From the NCBI GenBank assembly GCA_016771945.1, contig QZLF01000002.1:868001-932000 (forward strand): a stretch of 64,000 nucleotides of DNA. The letters run 5' to 3'. The DNA is from Candidatus Leucobacter sulfamidivorax (GTDB taxonomy: Bacteria; Actinomycetota; Actinomycetes; Actinomycetales; Microbacteriaceae). Within the stretch, counting starts at the first letter, position 1. Each line of letters starts with the position of its first letter. Shown piece by piece: positions 1 to 8,417 of the stretch. The notes beneath the pieces are model-generated. The model saw only the letters and a program-made list of their open reading frames with translations. It was not told the origin of the DNA and made no database searches. The position numbers were made by a program, and so were the translations under genes.

Positions 1-1
1 G

Positions 2-733
2 GAAGAGCGCCGGGGCGTTCCGCACCACCTCTTCGACGCGGTCGAGCCGAGCGAGGAGGCGACCGTCGCCTGGTACCAGCCGCGGGCGCGCGCCGTCGTC
101 GACGAGATCCGGGCCCGGGGGAACGATGCGATCCTCGTCGGCGGATCGGGCCTCTACGTCTCGAGCGTCGTCTTCGACTTCCGCTTCCCCCCGCGCGACG
201 AGCGGCTGCGTGCCGGGCTTGAGCGCGAGGCCGAGGAGCACGGCGCGGCCCCGCTGCTCGAGCGCCTGCGCGCCCTCGACCCCGCCGCCGCGGCGGCAGT
301 CGACGCCCGCAACCCGCGCCGCGTGGTGCGCGCGCTCGAGGTGGCGATGCTCGGCGGCGAGGCGCAGGTGGTCCTGCCCGAGACGCCCGAGCTCTGGTGG
401 CCTGCGACGCGCATCCTCGGCGTCGGCGCGCCCCGCGCCGAGCTCGTCGAGCGCCTCGAGGCCAGAGTCGAGAACATGTGGGCCGCCGGGCTCCTGGAAG
501 AGGTCGAGGCCCTGATCGCTCGTGGCATCGAACGCGGCCGCACCGCGAGCCGGGCCATCGGCTACGCGCAGGCGCTCGCGCAGCTGCGCGGCGAGCTGGG
601 CGAGGCCGAGGCGATCGCCGAGACGCAGTCCCTCACGCGACGCTACGCCCGCCGCCAGGTCAGCTGGTTCAAGCGCTATCCGGCTGTCGAATGGCTGGGT
701 GCGGGCGAGCTCTCCGCGATCCGCCCCGCGTGA
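2..733 (+). CDS. miaA: tRNA dimethylallyltransferase MiaA, 5' truncated by window edge
   Basis: MiaA transfers a dimethylallyl group to adenosine 37 of tRNAs that read codons starting with U. The reading frame is open from the first bases of the window, so the N-terminal P-loop lies outside. Visible family blocks are VPHHLFDAVEPSE and WYQ near the start, GGSGLYV (about residue 50 of the fragment), NPRRVVRALEV, the AIGYAQ block and the C-terminal TRRYARRQVSWF motif. It ends 25 bases before the P-type ATPase. In many actinobacteria miaA sits directly before dapF; here about 2.8 kb separates them. Assignment is firm; only the start is missing. Confidence 0.95.
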   Translation, partial: EERRGVPHHLFDAVEPSEEATVAWYQPRARAVVDEIRARGNDAILVGGSGLYVSSVVFDFRFPPRDERLRAGLEREAEEHGAAPLLERLRALDPAAAAAVDARNPRRVVRALEVAMLGGEAQVVLPETPELWWPATRILGVGAPRAELVERLEARVENMWAAGLLEEVEALIARGIERGRTASRAIGYAQALAQLRGELGEAEAIAETQSLTRRYARRQVSWFKRYPAVEWLGAGELSAIRPA

Positions 734-758
734 GCTGAGAAGCGTGCGAACTGAGAGG

Positions 759-3233
759 ATGGAGCCCATGGACCCGAGCCCCTCCCAGCCCGGCACCGAC
801 TCCGCACCGCGCTGGCACCCGCTGACCGCGGACGAGGTCGCCGAGCGGATCGCGCGCGGCGAGACGAACGCGGTCGAGGCGAAGACCAGCCGCAGCTTCG
901 GCGAGATCCTCCGCGCGAACGCCCTGACCCGGGTGAACGCGATCTACGCGGTGCTCTTCCTCATGATCCTCGGCACCGGCTACTTCATCGACGGGATCTT
1001 CGGCCTGCTGATCGTCGTGAACACGGTCGTCGGCATGGTGCAGGAGGTACGGGCGAAGCGCACGCTCGACCGCCTCGCGCTGCTCAGCAAAGCGCCCGCC
1101 CGCGTCGAGCGGGCCGAGGGCGTGATCGAGATCGAGCCCGAGCGGATCGTGCTGGACGACATCGTGCTCGTTGCCGCGGGCGACCAGCTGCCGGTCGACG
1201 GCGAGGTCGTGGAGGCGGTCGGCTTCGAGGCCGACGAGTCGCTGCTCACGGGCGAGTCGGAGCCGGTGCTCCCGGGCATCGGCGACCGGGTGATGTCGGG
1301 CAGCTTCGTGGCCGCCGGATCCGCCCGCTACCGCGCCACCGCGGTCGGCGAGCACGCGTACGCCGCCCGGCTCGCCAAGGAGGCCTCCGAGTTCCGCAAG
1401 CCCTCCTCGCAGCTGCGGGCGGGCATCGACCAGATCCTCAAGTACGTGACGTGGCTGCTGATCCCCGTGGGCGCCCTCACGATCTGGAACCAGGTCTCCG
1501 GCGGCCAGGAGTGGCAGGACGCCGTGCGAGGCCTCGTCGCCGCGCTCGTGCCGATGGTGCCCGAGGGACTGGTGCTCATGACGAGCGTCGCGATGGCGGT
1601 CGGCGTGATCCGGCTCGGCCGGCGCGACTGCCTGGTGCAGGATCTGCCGGCCATCGAGCAGCTGGCGCGCGTCGACACGGTCTGCACCGACAAGACCGGC
1701 ACGCTCACCGAGGACGGCATGCGGGTGAGCGGCATCGAGGTCTACGGAGGGGCGGATCGGGCAGCGGCGGATCCGGCCGCGCCGCCCGCGGGCCCCGCGA
1801 TCGAGGCGGTGCTCGCCACCATCGGCCGGGCCGAGGGCAAGCCGAACGGCAGCATGCTCGCGATCCTGGAGCACGTGGGGAAGACCTCGGAGCTCGCGGC
1901 GGATCGGCGCGTCGCCTTCTCCTCCGCCCGCAAATGGGCCGCCGTGCAGCTGCCGGGCGGCGAGTCGTGGGTGCTCGGCGCCCCCGATGTCCTGCTCGAC
2001 GCCGGGGACGCGGCCCGGATCCGCTCGGACGAGCTCGCGACCACCGGCATGCGGGTGCTCGCGCTCGCGCGCTCGGACGCCGCGCTGCCGGAGGAGGGGC
2101 TGCCCGCGGGTCTCGCGGCCGTCGCCCTCGTGGTGCTCGACCAGCGGCTGCGCGAGGAGGCGCCCGGCGCGATCGCCTACTTCGCCGAGCAGGGCGTGGG
2201 CATCAAGGTGATCTCGGGCGACAACTCGGCCGCGGTCGGCGCGATCGCGGAGCAGGTCGGGGTGCCCGACGGCCGGAACGCGATCGATGCGCGCTCCCTC
2301 GACGTCGACGCCCCCGATTTCGAGGAGCGGGTCGCGGCGCACACCGCCTTCGGCCGCGTCACCCCCTCGCAGAAGCGCGCGATGGTGCACGCGCTGCAGG
2401 CCGAGGGGCGCGTGGTGGCGATGACCGGCGACGGCGTCAACGACGTGCTCGCGCTCAAGGACGCCGACGTGGGCGTCGCGATGGGCTCCGGATCGCCGGC
2501 CGCCCGCGCGGTGTCGCGCATCGTGCTGCTCGACAACTCCTTCGCCACGCTGCCGCACGTCGTCGCCGAGGGGCGCCGCGTCATCGGCAACATCGAGCGC
2601 GTCGCGACCCTCTTCCTCACGAAGACGGCCTACTCGATCCTGCTCGCGTTCCTCGTCGCCGTCACGGCGGTGCCGTTCCCCTTCCTGCCGCGTCACGTCA
2701 CGCTGATCGCCTGGTTCACGATCGGCATCCCCGCGTTCTTCCTCGCGCTCGCGCCGAACGCCGCGCGCGCCCAGGACGGCTTCGTGCGCCGCGTGCTGGC
2801 CGAGGCGGTGCCCGGGGGAGTGGGCGCGGCATTCGCCTCCTACTGCGCCTACCTCGTCGCCCGCGGCGTGCTCGGAGCGGACGCGGCCGAGAAGGTCGCG
2901 ACCTCCTCCACGGCCTTCCTCGCGCTCATCATCGTCGCCTTCTTCGTGCTGTTCACGGTGGCCCGGCCGTTCCGGGTGTGGAAGGCGCTGCTCGTGGGCG
3001 CCATGGTCGGGGGCATGCTCGCCATCATCCTGACCCCGCTCGGCTCGGCGGTGTTCGACATCGATCTGCGCGACTGGCGCGCGATCGCGATCGCGTGCGC
3101 CTTCGGTCTTGCGGGGATCGGCCTGCGCTTCCTCGTGCGCTGGGCGATCCTCGCGGCGCAGGGCGCTCTGGCCCGCTCCCGCGCCCGCCGGGCGGCGCGT
3201 GCCGCGCGGGCCGCGCTTCCTCCCGCGCAATAG
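759..3233 (+). CDS. cation-translocating P-type ATPase (CtpE-like)
   Basis: An integral membrane ATPase of about 824 residues expected to export or import a cation using an aspartyl-phosphate intermediate. The sequence shows an actuator TGES motif near residue 164, a membrane PEGLVL motif in the fourth core helix, the phosphorylation motif DKTGTLT with the acceptor Asp near residue 311, and GDGVND near residue 557, followed by several C-terminal membrane segments. It lacks N-terminal CxxC heavy-metal domains. The PEGLVL helix and overall order resemble mycobacterial CtpE, a calcium transporter, but the ion cannot be settled here. Start is ATG 759 or ATG 768; GAGAGG at 753-758 is better spaced for 768. 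Confidence 0.9.
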   Translation: MEPMDPSPSQPGTDSAPRWHPLTADEVAERIARGETNAVEAKTSRSFGEILRANALTRVNAIYAVLFLMILGTGYFIDGIFGLLIVVNTVVGMVQEVRAKRTLDRLALLSKAPARVERAEGVIEIEPERIVLDDIVLVAAGDQLPVDGEVVEAVGFEADESLLTGESEPVLPGIGDRVMSGSFVAAGSARYRATAVGEHAYAARLAKEASEFRKPSSQLRAGIDQILKYVTWLLIPVGALTIWNQVSGGQEWQDAVRGLVAALVPMVPEGLVLMTSVAMAVGVIRLGRRDCLVQDLPAIEQLARVDTVCTDKTGTLTEDGMRVSGIEVYGGADRAAADPAAPPAGPAIEAVLATIGRAEGKPNGSMLAILEHVGKTSELAADRRVAFSSARKWAAVQLPGGESWVLGAPDVLLDAGDAARIRSDELATTGMRVLALARSDAALPEEGLPAGLAAVALVVLDQRLREEAPGAIAYFAEQGVGIKVISGDNSAAVGAIAEQVGVPDGRNAIDARSLDVDAPDFEERVAAHTAFGRVTPSQKRAMVHALQAEGRVVAMTGDGVNDVLALKDADVGVAMGSGSPAARAVSRIVLLDNSFATLPHVVAEGRRVIGNIERVATLFLTKTAYSILLAFLVAVTAVPFPFLPRHVTLIAWFTIGIPAFFLALAPNAARAQDGFVRRVLAEAVPGGVGAAFASYCAYLVARGVLGADAAEKVATSSTAFLALIIVAFFVLFTVARPFRVWKALLVGAMVGGMLAIILTPLGSAVFDIDLRDWRAIAIACAFGLAGIGLRFLVRWAILAAQGALARSRARRAARAARAALPPAQ

Positions 3234-3340
3234 TGCGCCAGGTGCTGCTCGGAGCCGGCCCGGACAGCAACGGCTGCACCATTGCGGGACGCGAGAGGCG
3301 CATCGCGCGTGATCGACCAAGTCCAGTGGTCTCAGGGCGA

Positions 3341-3457
3341 GGACGGGTGACGCGACTGCTGCTCGCGCAGGCGCGCCATGAGGGTTTCGTCCTGCTCGCA
3401 GCCGATCGACGACTCGCCGCCCACGACAGCCCGGTCCGTCTGGTCCGGGAGGCCTGA
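3341..3457 (+). pseudogene. remnant of a VapC-type PIN-domain toxin (C-terminal end only)
   Basis: The 286-base gap between the P-type ATPase and dapF holds no intact gene. About 37 codons ending at the TGA at 3455-3457 read RLLLAQARHEGFVLLAADRR followed by LAAHDSPVRLV. That is the characteristic last strand and helix of PIN-domain toxins of the VapC family. The upstream part with the catalytic acidic residues is absent, and no VapB antitoxin gene is seen. I read it as a decayed toxin-antitoxin locus. A GTG at 3347 could formally start the fragment, but a functional product is unlikely. The rest of the gap shows nothing I recognise. Confidence 0.55.
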
Positions 3458-3519
3458 CGGCGCGTTCGGCGCCAGCGTGGATCAGGGAGTTCGCCTCCGT
3501 CCGTCCGTAGACTGGACCG

Positions 3520-4401
3520 ATGACCACTCTCTCCTTCACCAAGGGCCACGGCACGGGCAACGACTTCGTGCTGTTCACGGACCCCGAGGGGGAGACGTCG
3601 CTCACGCCCGAGCGGATCCGCTTCCTCTGCGACCGTCACTTCGGCGTGGGCGCCGACGGGGTGATCCGCGCCGTCCGCTCCCGCGCGATCCCCGAGGGCG
3701 AGGCGATCCTGGCCGAGGAGCCCGAGGCCGAGTGGTTCATGGACTACTGGAACGCCGACGGCACCCCGGCCGAGATGTGCGGCAACGGGATCCGCGTCTA
3801 CGCCCACTACCTGATCACCGAGGGACTCGTTGCCCCCGAGCGTCGCGACACCCTGCCGATCGGCACGCGCGCCGGCGTCAAGGACGTGCTCGCGGGGGCC
3901 TCGGGCTACACGGTCGATCTCGGCCGGTGGCGGCTCGACGGCGAGCGGCTCGTGCTCGCCGACGGGCTGCACGTGCCGCGCCCCGGTCTCGGCATCGACC
4001 TCGGCAACCCTCATGTCGTAGCCGCGCTCGCCGACGACGAGACCCTCGACGGGCTCGAGCTCGGCACCGCGCCGGCGCTCGATCCCGTGCCCGAGCACGG
4101 CGCCAACGTCGAGTTCGTCGTGCCCGAGGAGCCGCTGCTGAAGAACGGCGTCGCGCGCATCCGCATGCGGGTGCACGAGCGCGGATCGGGCGAGACGCTC
4201 TCGTGCGGCACCGGGGTGGCCGCGGCGGCGCTCGCGTTCCGCCACTGGGGCGGGGAGGACATGCCGAACAGCTGGAGCGTCGAAGTGCCCGGCGGGCGGC
4301 TGGCGGTGCGCATGTTCCCCACCGAGGAGGGGGAGCACGTGTCGCTCAGCGGACCCGCCGAGCTCGTCTACCGGGGGATCGTCGAGCTGCCCGACGTCTG
4401 A
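3520..4401 (+). CDS. dapF: diaminopimelate epimerase DapF
   Basis: Cytoplasmic, PLP-independent enzyme converting LL- to meso-diaminopimelate for lysine and peptidoglycan synthesis. The 293-residue protein has normal family length. The N-terminal half carries [15 protein letters not shown] with catalytic Cys87. The C-terminal half carries GNPHVV and the [10 protein letters not shown] block with the second catalytic Cys229. The ATG start gives the conserved [11 protein letters not shown] beginning, although no strong ribosome binding site is visible. Its usual partner miaA lies upstream across the P-type ATPase. Assignment is secure. Confidence 0.97.
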   Translation: MTTLSFTKGHGTGNDFVLFTDPEGETSLTPERIRFLCDRHFGVGADGVIRAVRSRAIPEGEAILAEEPEAEWFMDYWNADGTPAEMCGNGIRVYAHYLITEGLVAPERRDTLPIGTRAGVKDVLAGASGYTVDLGRWRLDGERLVLADGLHVPRPGLGIDLGNPHVVAALADDETLDGLELGTAPALDPVPEHGANVEFVVPEEPLLKNGVARIRMRVHERGSGETLSCGTGVAAAALAFRHWGGEDMPNSWSVEVPGGRLAVRMFPTEEGEHVSLSGPAELVYRGIVELPDV

Positions 4402-4522
4402 TCGGCGACCGACCCGCGACTGCGCGCTCGCTGCACAACCCGATGGCGCGCACAGGCAACATGCGCCGTGCGCGCTGGCCCACACTCGTACGTGTACGGA
4501 CACGCACGAAGGAGCGCACGAG

Positions 4523-5932
4523 ATGTCGAACGACACCCCCGAGACCCTGCCCGGCAGCTACGCGATCGTCGGAGGCGGCCCCGCCGGCCTCCTCGTCGCC
4601 CGCGCCATGCTGAAGCGCGACGTGCCGTTCGAGATCTTCGAGCGCCACGACGAGCTGGGCGGCATCTGGAACATCGAGCAGCCCGGGTCGCCGATGTACG
4701 AGAGCTGCAACTTCATCTCGAGCCGCGACTACGGCGGCTTCATCGGCTACCCCATGCCGGCCGACTACCCGATGTATCCGAAGTGGCATCAGATGCGCGC
4801 CTATGTGCGCGCCTTCGCGTGCGACTACGGCATCGACCGGTACGCGCACACGGGGGTTGCCGTGGAGCACGCCGCTCCCGTGGACGGACCCGCGGGCCGC
4901 TTCTGGCGGATCCGCCTCTCCGACGGCACGACCCGCGACTTCCGCGGCGTCGTCATCGCGACGGGGGCGCAGTGGTACCCCGTGATCCCCGACTACCCGG
5001 GGCTCGACACCTTCGCCGGCCGGGCGATCCACAGCTCCGAGTACCACTCGACCGCCGAGTTCGCAGGCCGACGCGTGCTCGTCGTGGGCGCGGGCAACAG
5101 CGGCGTCGACATCGTCGCCGACGCGGCCTTCTTCGCGGATGCGGCGCGGCTGTCGACCCGGCGCGGCTACTACTTCTTCCCGAAGTTCACGCACGGCATC
5201 CCCACACCGGACCTGCTCGCGGGCAACATCCCCGACGAGGAGCTGCCGGCCGAGCTGCAGGGCAAGACCTTCGAGGAGAAGCTGCAGGCCGTCGTCGAGG
5301 GCGTCGGCGACCTCACGAACTTCGGCCTGCCCGTGCCGGATCACGCCTTCGGGCAGACGCACCCGATCATGAACTCGCAGGTGCTGCACGCCCTCGCGCA
5401 CGGCCTGCTCGAGCACCGCCCCGACATCGCGAACGTCTCTGGCAGCACCGTCACCTTCGCCGACGGCCGCGCCGAGGACTACGATGTCATCGTCTTCGCC
5501 ACCGGCTACGACGTCTCCGTGCCCTGGCTCGACGAGGGCGTGCTGCGCTACGACAACGGCCACCCCGAGGGGGTGCTCGGCGCCTTCTTCGAGGATCAGC
5601 CGGGGCTCTACCAGGCGGGCGCCCTGCACTTCGCCGGCAACACCTTCTCGATCTTCGACCAGGAGGCGCAGTTCATCGCGGCCGAGGCGGATGCCGTGCT
5701 GCACGGCACGAACGCCGAGAACGTGCGGCGCCTGCGCGAGTCCTACCGCCCGAACCTGCGCGAGGGCGCCGACTTCCTCGACACGCGCCGCAATGGCAAC
5801 CAGGTGCACATCCCGGCGCTCGAGGCCGCGTGGCACGCGCTCGAGACCGAGTACGGCATCCCGATCCCGCGCATGGGCGACGACGCGTTCTATGCGGGCC
5901 TGCGCGTGGACGCGGCGACCGCGGCCGGCTGA
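4523..5932 (+). CDS. flavin-containing monooxygenase (FMO/group B type)
   Basis: A 469-residue FAD- and NADPH-dependent monooxygenase likely to oxygenate a soft nucleophile (N or S) or act as a Baeyer-Villiger enzyme. The FAD Rossmann motif GGGPAG is at residues 17-22. The FMO fingerprint FAGRAIHSSEYH starts near residue 164, and a second NADPH-binding GAGNSG is near residues 189-194. ATGYD near the C-terminal third is also typical. GAAGGAG at 4508-4514, eight bases before ATG, fixes the start. It is convergent with the methyltransferase gene, only seven bases apart. Substrate unknown; the sulfur-rich setting makes a sulfur compound plausible but unproven. Confidence 0.88.
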   Translation: MSNDTPETLPGSYAIVGGGPAGLLVARAMLKRDVPFEIFERHDELGGIWNIEQPGSPMYESCNFISSRDYGGFIGYPMPADYPMYPKWHQMRAYVRAFACDYGIDRYAHTGVAVEHAAPVDGPAGRFWRIRLSDGTTRDFRGVVIATGAQWYPVIPDYPGLDTFAGRAIHSSEYHSTAEFAGRRVLVVGAGNSGVDIVADAAFFADAARLSTRRGYYFFPKFTHGIPTPDLLAGNIPDEELPAELQGKTFEEKLQAVVEGVGDLTNFGLPVPDHAFGQTHPIMNSQVLHALAHGLLEHRPDIANVSGSTVTFADGRAEDYDVIVFATGYDVSVPWLDEGVLRYDNGHPEGVLGAFFEDQPGLYQAGALHFAGNTFSIFDQEAQFIAAEADAVLHGTNAENVRRLRESYRPNLREGADFLDTRRNGNQVHIPALEAAWHALETEYGIPIPRMGDDAFYAGLRVDAATAAG

Positions 5933-5939
5933 CCGGGGG

Positions 5940-6575
5940 CTACCGCGGGTCCCGCGCCTCGATGACGTGGAACCCCTTGTCGCGGGCCACGCGGGAGACC
6001 CGGAGGTCGGGGAACTCGGCGGCGATCCACCGCTGCAGCGACTCCGCGCCCAGGTGCTTCGCCACGACGAGGCTCGCGGATCCGCCCTCCGCGAGCCTTC
6101 CGAGCCATGCGCGCAGCAGCTCGTGCAGGGCGGCCTTGCCGATGCGGATCGGCGGGTTCGAGCGGATCTCGGCGAAGCGGAGCTCCGCCGGCACCTCCTC
6201 GGGGGCGGCCGTGCGCACGTTCGGGAGGCCGAGCCGCTCGGCGTTCATCTCGGTGAGGCGCCGCGCCCGCTCGTTCACGTCGACCGCCCACACCCCGGCC
6301 TCCGGGCGCTCGAGCGCCGCCGAGAGCGCGATGGCCCCCCAGCCGCAGCCGAGGTCGAGGAGAGGGCCGCGATCCGGCGCTTCCTCTTCCTGCGTCGCAC
6401 CCGTGCCCGCTCGCTCGAGCGTGCGCAGCAGCACCCGCGTGCCCTCGTCGAGGTGCTCGGGGCTGAACACGCCGCCGGCCGTGACGAGCCGCCGCGGCGC
6501 TCCCGCGAGCTCGACCTCGATCTCCCGCGGGGCGAGATCGCCCGCCGGCGCCTCGCTGAAGTAGTGCTGCGTCAC
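5940..6575 (-). CDS. class I SAM-dependent methyltransferase, RsmC/YjjT-like
   Basis: About 211 residues, a single methyltransferase domain. Motif I LDLGCGWG binds SAM, and SNPPIRIGK is the catalytic NPP(Y/F/I)-type motif found in RsmC-like 16S rRNA guanine-N2 methyltransferases. The GTG at 6575 (VTQHYFSE) with GGGAAG just upstream is chosen as start, because the open frame farther upstream crosses the hflX promoter region and shows no family similarity. It is divergent from hflX, and actinobacterial neighbours of hflX often include this gene. rRNA is the likely substrate by family; which guanine is not determinable. Confidence 0.82.
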   Translation of the reverse strand: MTQHYFSEAPAGDLAPREIEVELAGAPRRLVTAGGVFSPEHLDEGTRVLLRTLERAGTGATQEEEAPDRGPLLDLGCGWGAIALSAALERPEAGVWAVDVNERARRLTEMNAERLGLPNVRTAAPEEVPAELRFAEIRSNPPIRIGKAALHELLRAWLGRLAEGGSASLVVAKHLGAESLQRWIAAEFPDLRVSRVARDKGFHVIEARDPR

Positions 6576-6654
6576 CTTCCCAGTATTCCAGGGCTCTGCG
6601 CTGTGGGTGAACACCCGTGCCGGTGCCGGAGACCGCACGTACACTGGAATCCAG

Positions 6655-8250
6655 ATGACAGAACCAACGGTTTCTCAGGAAACACAGGAAACGACGGATC
6701 GGCCGACGCAGGAGGATCCGCTCGAGCGAGTGCTCGCCCGCACCGAAGGGGCGAGCCGGGCGACGGTGATCCGCGATCTCGGAGAAGCCGCTTCGAGCAG
6801 CAAGCTGCTCGAACGAGGTGCTCAAGCCCTCGGCGACGAGACCCACGACACGCTCGCCGACGACCTCGACGCGATCCGCCTCGAGCGCGAGGAGCGCGCT
6901 GCCCTGCGCCGCGTCGCGGGCCTCTCCACCGAGCTCGAGGACGTCACCGAGGTCGAGTACCGTCAGCTGCGGCTCGAGAAGGTCGTGCTCATCGGCGTCT
7001 ACACGGGCTCGGCGAAGCACGGGCTCGAAGACGCCGAGAACTCGCTGCGCGAGCTCGCCGCGCTCGCCGAGACCGCGGGTGCCGAGGTGCTCGACGGGCT
7101 GCTGCAGCGCCGGGCCAACCCCGACCCCGCGACCTATCTCGGCAAGGGCAAGGCGGCCGAGCTCGCCGATCTCGTGGCCTCGCTCGGGGCCGACACCGTC
7201 GTCGCGGACACCGAGCTCGCGCCATCCCAGAGAAGAGCGCTCGAGGACGTCGTGAAGGTCAAGGTCATCGACCGCACGGCGGTGATCCTCGACATCTTCA
7301 GCCAGCACGCCAAGAGCCGCGAGGGCAAGGCCCAGGTCGAGCTCGCGCAGCTCGAGTACCTGCTGCCGCGCCTGCGCGGCTGGGGCGAGTCGATGTCGCG
7401 TCAGGCGGGCGGGCAGGTGGGCGCGGGCGGCGCCGGCGGTGCGGGCATGGGCTCGCGCGGTCCCGGTGAGACGAAGATCGAGCTGGATCGCCGCCGCATC
7501 AACACCCGCATGGCGAAGCTGCGGCAGCAGATCAAGGGCTTCGCCCCCGCGCGCGAGGCGAAGCGGGCGAACCGCAAGCGCGGCGAGGTGCCCTCGGTCG
7601 CGATCGCGGGGTACACGAACGCCGGGAAATCGAGCCTGCTGAACCGTCTCACGGGCGCCGAGGCGCTCGTGCAGAACCAGCTCTTCGCGACCCTCGACAC
7701 GACCGTGCGGCACGCCGAGACGGCCGACGGGCGCCGCTTCACCTACGCCGACACCGTCGGCTTCGTGCGCAATCTGCCGCACCAGCTGGTCGAGGCCTTC
7801 CGCTCGACGTTCGAGGAGGTGGCGGAGTCCGACGTCATCGTGCACGTCGTCGACGCCTCGCATCCGGACCCCGCGGCGCAGCTGCAGACCGTGCGCGACG
7901 TCATCGCCGAGGTCGACGCGCTCGGCATCCCCGAGATCGTGGCCTTCAACAAGGCCGACCTCATCGACGATACCCAGCGGCTCGTGCTGCACGGCCTCGC
8001 GCCCGACGCGGTCTTCGTCTCGGCGCGCACGGGGGAGGGCATCGACGAGCTGAAGCGGCGGATCGACGCCGCGCTCCCGGTGCCCGATCGCGAGGTCACG
8101 GTCGTCGTGCCCTACGAGCGGGGCGACCTCGTGGCCGAGCTGCACGAGCGCAATCGGGTGCTGGGCGTCGACTACGAGGAGGGCGGCACCCGCGTGCACG
8201 CCTACGTCGGCGGGGAGACGCTCGCGAAGCTCGAGCCCTTCCTGGTCTGA
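6655..8250 (+). CDS. hflX: GTPase HflX
   Basis: Ribosome-associated GTPase that splits or rescues stalled ribosomes under stress. The 531-residue protein has the N-terminal HflX domain (YLGKGKAAEL, DTELAPSQRR, FSQHAKSREGKAQVELAQL, GSRGPGETK). The G domain carries G1 GYTNAGKS at about 319-326, G3 DTVGF, G4 NKAD and G5 SART. An in-frame ATG lies 48 bases upstream, but it falls inside the divergent promoter region, where TACACT at 6640-6645 resembles a -10. I therefore prefer ATG 6655. Family identity is very secure. Confidence 0.95.
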   Translation: MTEPTVSQETQETTDRPTQEDPLERVLARTEGASRATVIRDLGEAASSSKLLERGAQALGDETHDTLADDLDAIRLEREERAALRRVAGLSTELEDVTEVEYRQLRLEKVVLIGVYTGSAKHGLEDAENSLRELAALAETAGAEVLDGLLQRRANPDPATYLGKGKAAELADLVASLGADTVVADTELAPSQRRALEDVVKVKVIDRTAVILDIFSQHAKSREGKAQVELAQLEYLLPRLRGWGESMSRQAGGQVGAGGAGGAGMGSRGPGETKIELDRRRINTRMAKLRQQIKGFAPAREAKRANRKRGEVPSVAIAGYTNAGKSSLLNRLTGAEALVQNQLFATLDTTVRHAETADGRRFTYADTVGFVRNLPHQLVEAFRSTFEEVAESDVIVHVVDASHPDPAAQLQTVRDVIAEVDALGIPEIVAFNKADLIDDTQRLVLHGLAPDAVFVSARTGEGIDELKRRIDAALPVPDREVTVVVPYERGDLVAELHERNRVLGVDYEEGGTRVHAYVGGETLAKLEPFLV

Positions 8251-8257
8251 TTCATCA

Positions 8258-8302
8258 CCTCAACTTATGATTGAGGCGATTCACCCTCGCCTGGCGTAAT
8301 AT
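8258..8302 (+). promoter_or_regulatory. two overlapping dyads and a -10-like box upstream of metE
   Basis: Between hflX and metE, CCTCAA (8258-8263) pairs with TTGAGG (8271-8276) around seven bases. AGGCGA (8274-8279) pairs with TCGCCT (8287-8292), again around seven bases. The arms overlap, so the two structures are mutually exclusive. TAATAT at 8297-8302 is a good -10 match. This could be an operator pair for a methionine/sulfur repressor. No cobalamin or SAM riboswitch signature was recognised in the rest of the leader up to 8417. Confidence 0.4.
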
Positions 8303-8417
8303 TTCGTCGCACTCGGGCGGAGGCGGCGGCTTCGCGCATAGCCTCGAAGGGTTCCACGGGGAGAGGCGCGCCATCCGGCGCCGTCTCGATCCTTGAGTTC
8401 CGACCCTGAAGGACGTC

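Noticed and set aside
669-3605. Long minus-strand open frame of 978 codons opposite the P-type ATPase
   Set aside because: The plus strand has full P-type ATPase motifs; the antisense product is Arg/Gly/His-rich with no domain, a normal by-product of high-GC codon use.
8251-8417. Cobalamin or SAM riboswitch ahead of metE
   Set aside because: No B12-box or SAM-riboswitch core was recognised and the leader is short.
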